Assembly (NCBI GenBank): GCA_006937955.1
Contig: SSNP01000107.1
Span: 778,818-842,817, forward strand
Reading direction: 5' to 3'
DNA from: Pachypanchax playfairii
Taxonomy: Eukaryota > Chordata > Actinopteri > Cyprinodontiformes > Aplocheilidae
DNA: 64,000 bases
The notes under the pieces were generated by a model. It ran no database searches. It saw nothing but the letters and a program-made list of their open reading frames with translations, and was not told the origin of the DNA. Every line of letters begins with the position of its first letter. Within the stretch, counting starts at the first letter, position 1. Below are positions 11,013 to 22,248 of the stretch, piece by piece. A program made the position numbers and the translations under genes.

Positions 11013-11321
11013 ATTATAGTTATTGTGGTGCATATAATACCAAGATCCAGATTTGTGAGATGGTATTTTCAGTAGTGAAGATTTTAAGAAGGAGCAAGCT
11101 TAGGATTTTTATATTTATTGTTTTTAACCATCTGGAACATATGGGTAAAAACGAGGGTAAAACTTTCTGTTGTCATATTCCCCCCAGATAGATAAGTGAG
11201 AAATCTATTTGTGTGTACATTTACAAATCTTGTGTTACGCACACACAAATTTGAAGTTACACACGAATCATGTTTTACGCACACACAAATCTTCTGAGAC
11301 TATTTTCTCTCCATACATATG

Positions 11322-12789
11322 CATATGTTGGTCAATGTTGTGTTCTCTCTGTTTATGTTTTTCTCTCTCCAAAGGTGTGGAAACAGATTTCGAGTGTTTT
11401 CTCACTCTCTCCCACCTTCTTTCTTTCTATGTTCCATTTTTTCTTCTTTCTTATTCTTTTCATTTCTTTCTTCATTTTACCCCACATCCCCTGAACTATT
11501 AGAATACACTTAACAACAAATAAACATAGTATCCATATAAAATTATAATAAAATATAAATAGCAAGTAGAACATTTCAGTGAATGCTCAGCTTGTGAGAG
11601 AAAAGCTGTTCAGGATTTTCTATGCAGTCTGACCAAATCTCCAATTGTTTTATTGCTTGATATAGAGAAAAAAAATAAAAAATCATATATTAAAACATAT
11701 ATATAAATATATATATTCGTTTCATAATTAATTTATAAACAGCTATTAAAAAGTCCTTATATGATAATGAAAAAATGTCCAGAAGAAAAAAATCAATTCA
11801 CATATAATGTAAATTATATTTAAATTAATCATGGTCAACATATAAAGAAAGAAATGAGATTGTCTTGACCATTAAAACAACAACAGATTGCATACTGTTT
11901 ATTTTCCAGTATGCTCAGTGGAATGTTACTTGTATTTTTACACCTCCAATTCACACACTCATATTGTTAATGCCAAGTACACATTTCATTTCACCCATCC
12001 ACTTTAATTGGAATCAAATACACAACAGTCGCACTTTTCTGTCATTACTAGCCCAGTGTTTTCCATCTAAATCTAGTCCAATTTGGCATCTTGGCAAGAG
12101 ACACGCAGTTTGGAAGAATTGCCATTCTCTGAAACCCGAGTGATGACAGAGTGGCTTTCAGCCAAAAAGAGATGAGTGTAGCTTTTTACTGTAAGTAATA
12201 TGGTGTCAGTTCGCAGTTCACAACAGAGTGAGTGTATAAACAGGTTAAGAAATGGTCATATTATTTTGTTTTAGCTTCATTTTAAGGGTCAAGGTGACTT
12301 TGTGGTTCTTTACAAATTACTTGGCCAAACAAACCTAATTCTTATTCTGATTAAATTTATTATGCGTGATGAGAAAATGGCTATTTCAGTCATAAAGATT
12401 GCAGACCCCTGTGTTAGATGGATGATAGAAGTTCAATTTTGCAATGTTTTGTCATGTTGCTGAATATTTTTCTAAAAGTTATAGACATTCTAATATGCTT
12501 CATATCTCTGTAACAAATGTTGTAGTAGCAAATCAATATTTTATAAACAAAAGTTTGTTCAAATTTTAATTGCTTCTTTTCATGAAACAACAACAAAAAA
12601 ACCCCCTATAATTTACAGGTAATTAAATATAATTTAGAGGGTTTGAGACATCCATCTCAATTGTACAACAGTGTTATGCAAGGCTAGCAAGTCAGAGAGA
12701 TCGGTGTATCGTCTAGTCGGGTTTGAATGAGTGACGTCACTTACAGGGAAATCTTGAAGCGAGACAGCGCAGAGCTCAGAAGTGAGAGG
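11322..12789. other. No gene; contains repeat copy 2
   Basis: AT-rich. It holds the second copy of the 3'UTR-like repeat (11690-11872) and a T/C-rich tract near 11340-11480. No credible coding frame. The frame at 11865-12143 has no recognisable domain. Confidence 0.4.
11690..11872 (-). repeat. 3'UTR-like direct repeat, copy 2
   Basis: Partner of 8290-8487, same orientation, about 3.4 kb away. No counterpart of the 8725-8880 frame is found upstream of it on the minus strand, so any duplicated gene is missing here. Confidence 0.5.
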
Positions 12790-13045
12790 TTGTACATTGG
12801 ATAGTTAAATGTAAATTGGTAAATGTCCTGTTGTATAGCGCTTTTCTAGTCATTCAGACCACTCAAAGCGCTTTAACACTACAAGTTTTACATTAACCCA
12901 TTCACACAACCTGATATGTAGATCAGGGGGCTACATGGGGTTCAGTGTCTTGCCCAAGGACACTTTGACATGTGGCGATGGAAGCTGGGATCGATCCAAC
13001 AATCTTCAAATTGGAGGACGACCGCCCTAACCACTGAGCCACAGC
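12790..13045. repeat. Fish SINE-like repeat (GTATAGCGCTTT... type)
   Basis: Contains the blocks 'GTTGTATAGCGCTTTTCTAG', 'CTCAAAGCGCTTTAACACTA' and 'TCTTGCCCAAGGACACTTTG', then a box-B-like 'GGGATCGATCCAACAATC' and 'CCACTGAGCCACAGCC'. This order is that of a very common tRNA-related interspersed repeat of fish, read from its tail to its tRNA-like head, so the element itself runs on the minus strand. Confidence 0.7.
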
Positions 13046-13576
13046 CGGAAGGAAGATTAAAATTGAGAGGGAGGTTTATAAAAGTGGGAGAAAATTTTGG
13101 AAAATTGAGGAATAAATATCAATGTATGTGTCCTCTGACAACATTCTTGTCTATGATTACAATTTTACGCTGCAGAATATCATTTTACTTTCTCTCCCCA
13201 ACCTGTTAATACACTTGCTTTCTTGTGAGTTGTGCCCTCATATTAAAGAAAGTTATCGGACACCATAAAGAAAGCTCCAGTCATCAGGAAAATGATGGCT
13301 GCATGATTAGTCTTAAGACATTGCACTAAGGCAGTAAAGAACACGTTGGGGGGCGGGGGGCTTTGGGGGTGTGGGCTGTTTACAAATGCCACACTGGTCC
13401 TGCCACTCTTGTGAGAGATAATATTACAGAGCTCCAAGAACACCCAACTCTTACGAGTGGAAGATAATGGAAGGTGACTTTTACAAATGTGAAGAGGTGG
13501 CCTTTTCGGAATGCATTTCATCAAGCGGGGCCAAGACTCTGCTGATTGCTGAGGCTACCAAAGCATGGGAAAATAA
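13046..13576. other. No recognised feature
   Basis: A short G-rich run (about 13347-13370) is the only notable feature. Small open frames on both strands lack motifs. Confidence 0.4.
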
Positions 13577-13612
13577 ATATGTGTGTATATGTATATGTAT
13601 ATGTATATATAG
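13577..13612. repeat. Short (GTATAT)n microsatellite
   Basis: Tandem GTATAT units reading GTGTATATGTATATGTATAT. Short and imperfect. Confidence 0.8.
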
Positions 13613-13889
13613 GCCAAACACCCCTGACACTTATCAAACAGATAATAATTATGTGAGATAACTTTTTTTTTTGTGAATGAATAATTTTACAAAAACTTAC
13701 GCCTCATGTCATTCAATCCAATTGATTACATTACTAACTGTGTAATTTCTTTCGAGAAAAATAATCAGGTTATGTATTTACATGTATTTCTTTAAGGGGT
13801 TTCATCATAAAAATTTACTGTTGAAGAGATATTTCAGTCATTTTGAAATGTGTTTAATTTGTGAGTAATTAATATCTTACCTATTGTAG

Positions 13890-14040
13890 ATCCATCCATC
13901 CATCCATCCATCCATCCATTTTCGAAACCTGCTTTTTCTTTTCCAGGGTCAAAGGGAGCTGGTGCATATCTCCAACAGTCATAGGGGGAGAGGTGGGTTA
14001 CACCCTGGACAATTCGCCAGTCCATCACAGACAGCTAATA
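13890..14040 (-). repeat. LINE-tail repeat with (ATCC)n end
   Basis: A run of CATC units (13891-13918) is joined to 'TTTCCAGGGTCAAAGGGAGC' and 'GGTTACACCCTGGACAATTC', ending CCAGTCCATCACAGACAG. This is the common fish retroposon tail. The same family, opposite orientation, occurs at 51439-51545. Confidence 0.65.
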
Positions 14041-14229
14041 CTCAAATCAAGCTAATACTAAAGCACAGTGCAGCTATCGTGAAACAACTCCAATCTCTTC
14101 ACTTTCATTGAAATGTTAATTTATAAATCTTTACACTTTGGATTAGCCATTAGCTCATTAGTCCTGTTGGGTGTAAACTCTATTTTTCTGAACTGAAGCC
14201 ATTCAGGAATCTAACCACAATTGCCACCG
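14041..14229. other. No recognised feature
   Basis: Short AT-rich spacer between repeats. Confidence 0.3.
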
Positions 14230-14440
14230 CCAGCTGCTAGGTGGGGGCAGGGAAGGCTATTCTTTAATCAGTCTGTCTGTGTGTCTGTCTGTCTTTTAAC
14301 AAGATAACTAAAAAACTCCTGGATGGATTTTGATGAAATTTTTAGGATAGGTCAGAAATGGAGGACCAATCGATTAGATTTTGGTGGTGAACTGGATCAC
14401 TGTCTGGGATTTTGATGACATTTATTCTTGGATCCAGACA
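14230..14440 (+). repeat. Fish interspersed repeat, second member
   Basis: Contains (TCTG)n-like 'CTGTCTGTGTGTCTGTCTGT', then 'CTGGATGGATTTTGATGAAA' and 'GGTGGTGAACTGGATCACTG'. Shares these blocks with the minus-strand repeat at 5400-5572. Confidence 0.5.
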
Positions 14441-16031
14441 GAAATCTCAGACAGTCTCACTCCACACATTAAGTGTCACACAATCTATTACAGTAAGACC
14501 AATGTGCTCCTCCAAGAAGTGTGTCAAACTGATTCATCTAGCTTGATGTCCCTGCTGTGACAAAGAATAACATCAACTAATACACAAACCTCTTGACCTG
14601 CTGAGACAGTAGGACCGATGCTCCTGGACAGAGCTGTGGATGGTACAAAGCAGAACAAAAATTTTATACCCGAGGAGAAACATGACACACTAAAGAGGGT
14701 TACTTTTTTCTAGCTGAGTGAATCATTTTCCTTCTCCTGGGGGAATTTGTCCTTCAGATGAAAGTTCAACCTAGAGTTTACTGAATTAAAATCAAGTTAT
14801 TCAAAGAAAATATATAACATATTTACTGGTTTACTGAAAGCTACTAAAATTGGCAAAAATGATTTCATTTGACTGACAGGATTGCTTAGTATAGCAATAC
14901 TACCCCCTCCTGGGGTGTTATGCCTAAATAGATTAGTCATGGGGCAGGAGCTGTGCTGAAGGTCAGTGGACTACTGGTGGCTACAGTAACTGTTTCAGCA
15001 CATGCCGCCTGGAGCAAGGCAGGTATGATATATAGGTTTTCCTGTTTGAGTTGGCAACTCATACAGTATCAGCTTTTGTTTAGAACAATGGTCTGTATTA
15101 TCTGGACTTAAAACTTCAACAAAGAAATGTTTAAAAGGCAAGAAGATGTCTAAATAATCCACTTGTTCTCTTAATCTTAGCTACTAAATCCCTATCAAAT
15201 TTAATTCAGTACATATTTAAAAAATAACTGATTGCTATTTTAATGGGGAAAGGTCAATTAAATTGAGTGGCAGCTTCAGTGAAACAGCAAATGTCAACAT
15301 TTCACCAAATGCTCTCTTAAAGTTGAGAATGTGTCCACTTGCCATGACTTCTCCTCCTCTGTGGTATCCATCCAAGATTAGCTTGATTCTAACATCAGGA
15401 AGGAAATGTGCAGTATTCACATTCATCAGTGATATCAGAAATCTGTGGGCAAAGCTGAGTCAGCCCCAATTTTATCCAATCAAGAAAAACATTTTCGTAG
15501 AATTTTAAAAAAAGAAAGAAAAGCAGCATCAAAAAATAGGAAACAGTATTACTCCAGGATTTAGAGAGAAACATTTCACACACTTTTTCAAGAACACAAT
15601 TATTAGAAAACAGCAAACCCAATGTGTAGGTGAGAGAGAATGCTTACAACAAAAGCTGCTAACAGGCAAAACCCAGGGTGCCAGTGATCACATGGCCAAC
15701 ACGGAGACACACAAGACAAAAACAAACACACTCAGGATTAATTTAGAAAGACATGCAGATTATTGAACTGCAAATGGAATTTGCTGCCAAAGCATGCACA
15801 ACGAGAACATGCAAACTCCACTCAACAGCTGGGAAACTGCTTGCTGTGGGCAACAGGGTTGCAAATTACAGACTTCTTTAAGACGATCCTTCAGGAAATA
15901 TAAGAAATTAAAAAATAAGTCATGTTTACTTTAAAATGATAACAAAAAAGACAGAGAAAAAAGGAGTATCTCAAGCTAGTTCTTGCTAGTTAAATAACGT
16001 GTTGCCTGGACCTTTTTGCAGCTAATACATC
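14441..16031. other. No recognised feature
   Basis: About 1.6 kb of AT-rich sequence. Overlapping open frames around 15235-15622 run on both strands with no domain, so none is called. Confidence 0.4.
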
Positions 16032-16583
16032 TTAAAGAGGCCATTACATTTAAAATGTTTTTTCTGAGGTTTCTGTTGAATATTTTAGCTCCACAGGTGT
16101 TCTTACCTTCATAGTGGGTGTGAAAACAGCCCGACAAGTTCTCGTTCAGCTTTTATCTCTCAAACTACGCAGGTGGCGATAACACCCGAGTTCGAACGGC
16201 CTGTATTTGTTTCGTCAAAATTCCCTTACTCATTAGTCAGCTCCCACAGTTGAAACCACGCCTAGCATGCTGCTGGCTAAAAGCGTTAGCATAAAGTCGT
16301 GTCAATTGGAAGAGACTTGGTGCGCTGTTGCCATGTGCAGCGGGGCAGGAAACAGTATACCATGGTCTCATAAGTTAGTTTATTAGCCAATCTGAGTCCA
16401 GCAAATTCGGATAATGAATATTAATGAGTTGCAGCCTGAAGCCTGACGAATCTTCGCGCAGATTTAAAGGTGTGTTAATCAGTGTTTACTAAGGTTTTTT
16501 AGATATAAAATATTTCACATTACAGGTTAATACTTCAGAAATAACTACAAAGTCATGAAATTTGTGTTAAATGGCCTCTTTAA
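16032..16583 (-). mobile_element. TTAA-flanked MITE, copy e (complete)
   Basis: Reverse-orientation copy of the 2908-3496 family, from TTAAAGAGGCC to GGCCTCTTTAA. Contains the reverse complement of the ATGAAG-GTAAGA block (near 16102-16113). Length ~552 bp. Confidence 0.85.
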
Positions 16584-17940
16584 TAAATCGGCTCATATGA
16601 TATGATTATTTATAAACTTTGTTTTTTAAATTAGCAAGCAATTGTTATTTTTACTTTGTCACTATCAGAGACAGACGGTACATGTACCAATGTAGGACCT
16701 CGTCCCAAGCATCCTATTGTTTTAGCACACTTTCAGAAAGAAAAGGTGAGCCTCGTTCCAGTATTAGCTTGCATTTTCTGTTTTAAACCCATCTGTGTGT
16801 TTCTGCTCTGCTGGTCACAAAACAACAGATCACCTCTGGTTCAGCCACACAAATTCATTCCTACCTACTTTTCATCTCACTGAAGTGAACAACATCAAGA
16901 CGAGTTAGAAGAAATGAACTGAAAAGATGTATTGTGTGCAGTATGTGGAAATGTAAAGCTCCACCAACGCTTATCGTTCAGTTCAGCGTGAAAGTGAGAA
17001 GAAGGAGAGAAATTAAGAGAGACAGTGTTGAGGGAGAGAACCTGAGAGGAAGCAGGTGCAGTGAGAGAAGAACAGAAAGGGAACGAGAGCAATGAGAAGG
17101 AAAAAAGGCCGATAGGTTTTACTTCCTTCTTTTTGTCAGGGGTTTTCTCTTGCAAATATAGATACCTGGTTTATGGGTTTGAGAGCAGACTTTCTTCTGG
17201 CTTAGGGCTCAGTTGGGGGAAAAAAAGCAGATGGAAGATTAAAGCTGGCCTAATTGTCTCTACCCAGCAAACACTTCCCCATCTGCCAAAAGGGGTCCTT
17301 GAGGCTCTTTACTCATAAACACAAGTGCTGCTTTTGTCTGGATCTGACTGATGTGGCTGTCTCCAGCCTTTACTTTGTCCTGACCAGTCAGATTTTGTTG
17401 AGTTTTACCCTTAATACATCCATAGTTACACTTAAGCACAAACAAAACCCAATCATTGATTGGGATATAACAAAAGAGCACAAGACATATAATATTGTTG
17501 CTTTAATGCAATGTATTTTTTTCATAGATTTATGTAATGTGAATAAATAATTGTTGTCTATAGCTTTTATTTAAATGATCCATCTTTGTGTTGTGTTTAT
17601 TGTCTGCTTGGAAAGCTGCCCGAGACACTCAGAGTGACAGCAGGTCCCCTCTGACAAACTGCCAGACCACATCAGCATATCAGCTCACTGTTGCTTAAGC
17701 TATTTGGAGCTTCTCTTGACACTCTTGCTTGGCTCAAATCCTTATTCTTTGCAGAACTGCTGTTTTCAGAGAGATAGAAGACAAGACTGAACATTTATCA
17801 TTGATCAATAGATTTACATTCTTACATGGAGCAACAAATAGTAGAAAGTGTCATTTGACCTCGTCCATGGAAGCAACACAATTCAACCGATGGTCAGGTC
17901 AAAAACACAGAGCTTTAAAAAGCCTCCAAGATGTCTAAAT
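16584..17940. other. No recognised feature
   Basis: AT-rich. Small frames at 16656-16883 and 17061-17318 have no recognisable domain. Confidence 0.4.
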
Positions 17941-18345
17941 TTAGAGCTTTTTTTGTGCATTTAGTGGGTTCAGTCCATGGGAAAATTTTTATTGAAAAGC
18001 TTTTTGTGAAGCATATGGTGCTCCAATTTGATGACAGGCACCTCCTGATTTTTATCCCCTATGGTGATTTGCCTCCAGGTTTAAAAATGTAACACTGTTG
18101 CTCTGAAAAATCACTGAAGGCATTTGATTTAGAGGTAATTAGTGGTACAGAGAGAAGAGGAGGACTGGTTGGTGTTTTACCCTGTAGACATACAGATATC
18201 ATGGAGAAAATAGCCTTAAGGGAGGATTTGGAGCGCCTTTTTATTTGGTCTTTGATGAAGGAAACTGGTAATCGGAAAGGACAGGTGATTTTTTGGGCCC
18301 CAAAGCATCTAAAGGAACAAAATCTAAACACAAATGGGTGTTTTT
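17941..18345 (+). pseudogene. Long open frame broken by one stop, unknown
   Basis: Reading forward from 17941, about 135 codons contain a single in-frame TAA at about 18089 and end with TGA near 18345. The first half includes Ile-Pro-Tyr-Gly-Asp-Leu-Pro-Pro-Gly; the second includes Ile-Phe-Trp-Ala-Pro-Lys. It has no clear ATG. In an AT-rich background such a frame is unusual but possible by chance. It lies ~400 bp before the L1 ORF1 remnant and could be part of that or another transposon. Confidence 0.3.
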
Positions 18346-18719
18346 GAAAGGTTTATTGAATTGAATTAAAAAGCAACTGATGATACACTGATTGCATATG
18401 TTATGACAGAAGTGAATTAATGCCAACTAGAAGAAGATTTTAGAAAAATGACCATGCATTTGGGCCACACATGTAATACTGATGGGCTGACTCTTAGCCA
18501 TTAGGCCCATAATAAATTTTCCGTCACCTACATATAATGGATAACTAATAGAGCCAAGATGGTTGTCAAGACAAGTGGGTCACCAACTATTGATAAATCT
18601 ACTCTTAAGGTAGTATGAAAAGTCCTTCCTATAGCTATAGTAAATAAAAGAAAAAAACCTCAATTATCAATTTATTTAGCCTCTGAATAATTCATGTAGT
18701 GTGTAAAACACTTCACCAG
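18346..18719. other. No recognised feature
   Basis: AT-rich spacer upstream of the L1 ORF1 remnant. Confidence 0.3.
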
Positions 18720-19400
18720 AGTGATGGAAAAAACAACATGCCAACTGAAGCAGGTGAACAAGCTAGCAAAGTGAGCCTGGATGTTGTTCTCAAAAAACTG
18801 CAAGAATTTTGGAAAGATCACCAACTACGATAAATGGAAATAAGAGGAGAAATAAACAAAACAACCAAGAGAGTGGAAGAAGCAGAGAAGAGACTAATGA
18901 TGGTTGAAAATCAAATACAAGCTAACAGATATGGTAATGGAGATGTTGAAACTTCATATGGAAATTGGTGCCAGATTGATCAATTTGGAAATCAGGTCTA
19001 GGAGAAAAAATGTCAAAATACATAGTGTGAAAGAGGGATTGGAATAGGAATCACCATTGATGGTGGCATTTGTAGAAAGTGTATTGTGGCAAAAACTGGA
19101 ACTGCCAGAGTCCATTGACTTTCAAGTAGAAAGAGTGCATTGTGCTCTGGTCCCCAAGTCACCCCAGATGCACAGTCGCAGTCAATTGTTTTCAAAGTGG
19201 TCAAATTTAGATCAAAGCAAGAAATATTCAAACTATCCTGGCAAAAACAGCGGTTTGAGTTTCTTGGAAACGGTAAATCTGAATCATGACTATGCAACTA
19301 AAGTCCTATAACTGCAGAAGGAATATTCCTCAGTGAATTCAGTGCTAAGAACGAAGATAATGTTTCCAGACCCCATTTCCAGCAAAGAGGATGGTTTTCT
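18720..19400 (+). pseudogene. L1 LINE ORF1 remnant (RNA-binding protein)
   Basis: A charged, coiled-coil-like stretch (18770-18940) is followed by Leu-Glu-Ile-Arg-Ser-Arg-Arg-Lys-Asn-Val-Lys-Ile (near 18980) and, after a stop, the frame 19057-19311. That frame carries the ORF1 core pattern of L1: a Phe-Val-Glu-Ser block, Arg-Val-His-Cys-Ala-Leu, and Asn-His-Asp-Tyr-Ala-Thr-Lys-Val-Leu. Intact L1 ORF1 binds L1 RNA as a trimer. Stops and frame changes make this copy inactive. The ORF2 parts at 24400-25777 may belong to the same element. Confidence 0.65.
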
Positions 19401-19679
19401 ATCCAGAGGGAATGGTTCTGTACAGCTGTGTGTAGGAGATAATGAGCAATGTGACAAAGAGGGGACTCCTGGTGACATTTGTCAAATGCCCAGAGATGCT
19501 CATAGACAAGATTTGGAGCCTGTCATGGCACATGAAGAAAAGTATAAGTTCAGCAAATAGGGAGTGGAAACAAGACTACAAAGAAAGACTCTCCAGGTAT
19601 TCAGATGTTCAGGAATAATGAGTGAGTAAAGACTGATAAGATGGTGGGACTTGCAACTTATCTCTTTTTTCTTAGTGAT

Positions 19680-21380
19680 TGACTTCTTCTTTTCCTTTCA
19701 GCTGCTCCCATCAGGGGTCACCACAGCAAGTCATTTGTCTCCATCTACCCCATTCTCTTCTCTCACACCAACCAACCTCATGTCCTCCTTCACCACATCT
19801 GTATATCTCCTCTTTGGTCTTTCTCTAGAGCTCCTGCTACCTCTAGCTCTGTCTCCTGTCCCTTCCTCAAAGGTACCATCTCCAAACCATACATCATCAC
19901 TGGCCTTACCACTGTCCTCTACACCTTTCCTTTCATTCTTGCTGATACCCTTTTATCACTAATCACCTCTCACACTTTTTTTGTCAATACAATTCCCTCT
20001 TTATTCTTTACCACCATAATCTGATGTACATCCTTTCTATGTTTCTCTGCTTCACCAAACTGTACATATCAGTCTGTCCTTCCTTACTGTACAACCTGGA
20101 ATACAGCCATCATATGCCCTTTATTTGACCTTTGCCACCTCTACCTTCACCTATGCTGCATTTCCATGTACTCTTCTCTACTCTCTTATATCCCGTCAGT
20201 GTTCCACTTCTTCTTAGCTAACCTATTTCTCTGTATGCACTCAAGCACTTCCTCATTCCTCCACCTCCTGTCCACCAAAAGCCTGTCTCAACTCCTCCCT
20301 GCCACACAACATTCCTCCTTTTTCAGTTTCCACCACTTTATCCTCTGCTCTGTCTTTATAACCTGGCTCTTCCTTTTCATTGTGTAGCCCCATGGGTCCA
20401 GTCGGTGCTACATAATGATCTGGGATTGCTCGGTCTGAAAGTGTCTGAAAAAGGGAGGGTGATCTGGTATAATATTTTGAGCTGATTGGAGGACGCACCA
20501 GCAAGAGTCCACCTAACATGATTTGTCTTTAGCCAATCACAGAAAATCAAGCTCTTGCAAATCCAGTTGGGAGAAAGTACACACATCTTTACCACCAAGA
20601 AATGCACAAAGTGCTTCCCTTGCTCATTTTTCAATGAATAAAACATCTTTAGTTGTCTTAAAACAGATTTAATAGCCGCTTTTATGCATATGTCCACCAG
20701 GCCATGTTTGTTTTGCTTTGCCTGGGCACTTGCTGCTGTCAGCACACCTGAACACCCGCCCCAAAGCACAATGCAAACACATGATTGGTCCACACCACCA
20801 GATGGTTTAGTTGGAGCAGTACAAGATGATTTTCGTGAATTTGGAAAACTCCAAATCTCATGAGAATCCATCTTGCAGTGCAAGGTTACGGTCTTTGTCC
20901 TCTTCACCACCAAAATCATCCTACACACCTCCATCCTATGCTGTCTGGCTACATTCTCCCCTAGTACCACTTTGCAGTCACCAATCTCCTTCATATTACA
21001 TTGTTTACACACAATGTAGTCAACCTGTGTGCTCCTACTTCCGTATTCACTACAGTCAATTCCATCCTATTTGCAAAGTCAACCACCATCTTTCCTTCTG
21101 CAATCCTGTCCTGGATACCAAACCATCCCATCACTTCCTCATCATCTTTGTTACTTGAACCAACATGACCACTGAAGTCTGCAACAATCACCACTCTCTC
21201 ACTTCTGGGGATACTCTGCATCACTTCATCTAACTGACTCCAGAATTTCTCCTTCTCTCTGTGGGGCATTCCCGCTGATGACATTAAACAAAATACCTTC
21301 AGTTTCCAGCTTTAGGCTCATCACTCTATCTGACAATCTTTTGATCTCCAGAACATTATTATAGGGGAAGTACAGGTAGA
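19680..21380 (-). pseudogene. RTE-clade LINE remnant, interrupted
   Basis: Minus strand. An endonuclease part lies at about 20880-21380, with Gly-His-Val-Gly in a degraded GADFNGHVG-type motif (near 21160) and Ala-Arg-Gln-His-Arg-Met near 20930. After foreign DNA (about 20391-20812) it resumes with Arg-Glu-Glu-Leu-Arg-Gln-Ala-Phe-Gly-Gly-Gln (near 20280) and ends with the RTE C-terminal block Arg-Arg-Tyr-Thr-Asp-Val-Val-Lys-Glu-Asp (near 19800). The catalytic palm of the reverse transcriptase is missing, and stops and frameshifts are frequent. RTE copies are common in fish; this one is dead. Confidence 0.75.
20391..20812. mobile_element. Insertion within the RTE LINE, unclassified
   Basis: About 420 bp separates two adjoining parts of the RTE reading frame. 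It begins near 'CCCATGGGTCCAGTCGGTGC'. I could not find paired inverted repeats or a clear duplication, so the exact edges and class are open. Confidence 0.4.
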
Positions 21381-21758
21381 TTATCATCATTGATGCTGAA
21401 TTGAGTACCTTTTGTTTGTCTTTAATTCTTTGTGTCTTTCTTTCAGGTGAATGCAGAAGAGAAGGCGGCCGGTGAAGAGGATGATGTCCAAGTTAGTAGG
21501 TAGATCTTCCAGGTGTGTCACTAATTTCTTTGAAGTTTGGTACATGAGGTAGGTGGGGGAATAGCGACTCTGCTACAGGAGAGAACAGGTTAGTTCAGGA
21601 CACAAACAGTATATGACGGTGAGTCTCAGGGGATTGGAAGTGTGGAGCACTGTTTCCAGTTAGCTGCTAGCGGCGAGTCTGTTTGCGTATCTGTTGACAG
21701 AAAACAGTTCCAACACATTTTATATCATCCTACCTGTCTGAGTATCTGTGCATTTCTG
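21381..21758. other. No recognised feature
   Basis: Spacer between the RTE endonuclease start and the THAP transposon end. Nothing assigned. Confidence 0.3.
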
Positions 21759-22248
21759 AGGGTGCATTCACACCAGCCCTGTTTAGTCCGCTTGAATCGA
21801 ACTCTAGTTTATTTGCACAGAAAGTCTGGTTTGTTTGGGGAGGTGTGAACGGGCAACCAAACTCTAATTCAGCCAAATAACCAAACTCTAGTCCACCTAA
21901 AAATGTAGGTCTCGGTTCAATTGAAACAAACTCTGGAGAGGTTCGATTTCATGTGTGAACGCAACTGCAGCGAGACCGCACCAAAAGCAGGAAACGGACC
22001 ATATTCTGCAGCCCTATCTTGTAGTTCTCTGCCTTGTTATCTGCTCATTCTGAACCCATGGGCTCTATGCAAGGAGCCACGTGATGTATTTCTGGAAGAA
22101 TTTCCGATCGGGCACACCTTTTTCCGGTCCTGCTGAAGCTAGCCTGTGTTGTCCCTTTGAGTTTGACAGTTCTTCCAACTACTTCAGTTATTTTGTTTTT
22201 CATTTTGTTTAACTTTAAATTGTATACACGTGCGTGTGTGTGTACAAG

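Larger units (their letters stand above)
9270..11321. mobile_element. DNA transposon with 119-bp terminal inverted repeats
   Basis: Two arms of 119 bp (9270-9388 and 11203-11321) are inverted copies with very few mismatches seen by eye. Each arm carries two tandem motifs of the type AAATTTGTGTGTGCGTAA, which could be transposase-binding sites. The outer edge is a palindromic CATATG, so a 6-bp duplication and an extended inverted repeat cannot be separated. Without the nested hAT (10061-11012) the element is ~1.1 kb. No intact transposase is present. The long arms with subterminal repeats could fit a P-like or hAT-like family; superfamily is not assigned. Confidence 0.8.

Noticed and set aside
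12970..13209. 79-codon frame starting at 12970
   Set aside because: Runs through the SINE-like repeat; not a gene.
13890..13920. CRISPR-like or phage attachment repeat
   Set aside because: It is a (CATC)n tail of a retroposon; no spacers or repeats of CRISPR type occur in the window.
16656..16883. Possible L1 ORF1 piece (Pro-Lys-His-Pro-Ile-Val)
   Set aside because: The similarity covers only about ten residues and has no supporting context.
19651..20387. Ser/Pro-rich plus-strand frames
   Set aside because: They are antisense to the RTE LINE coding parts on the minus strand.
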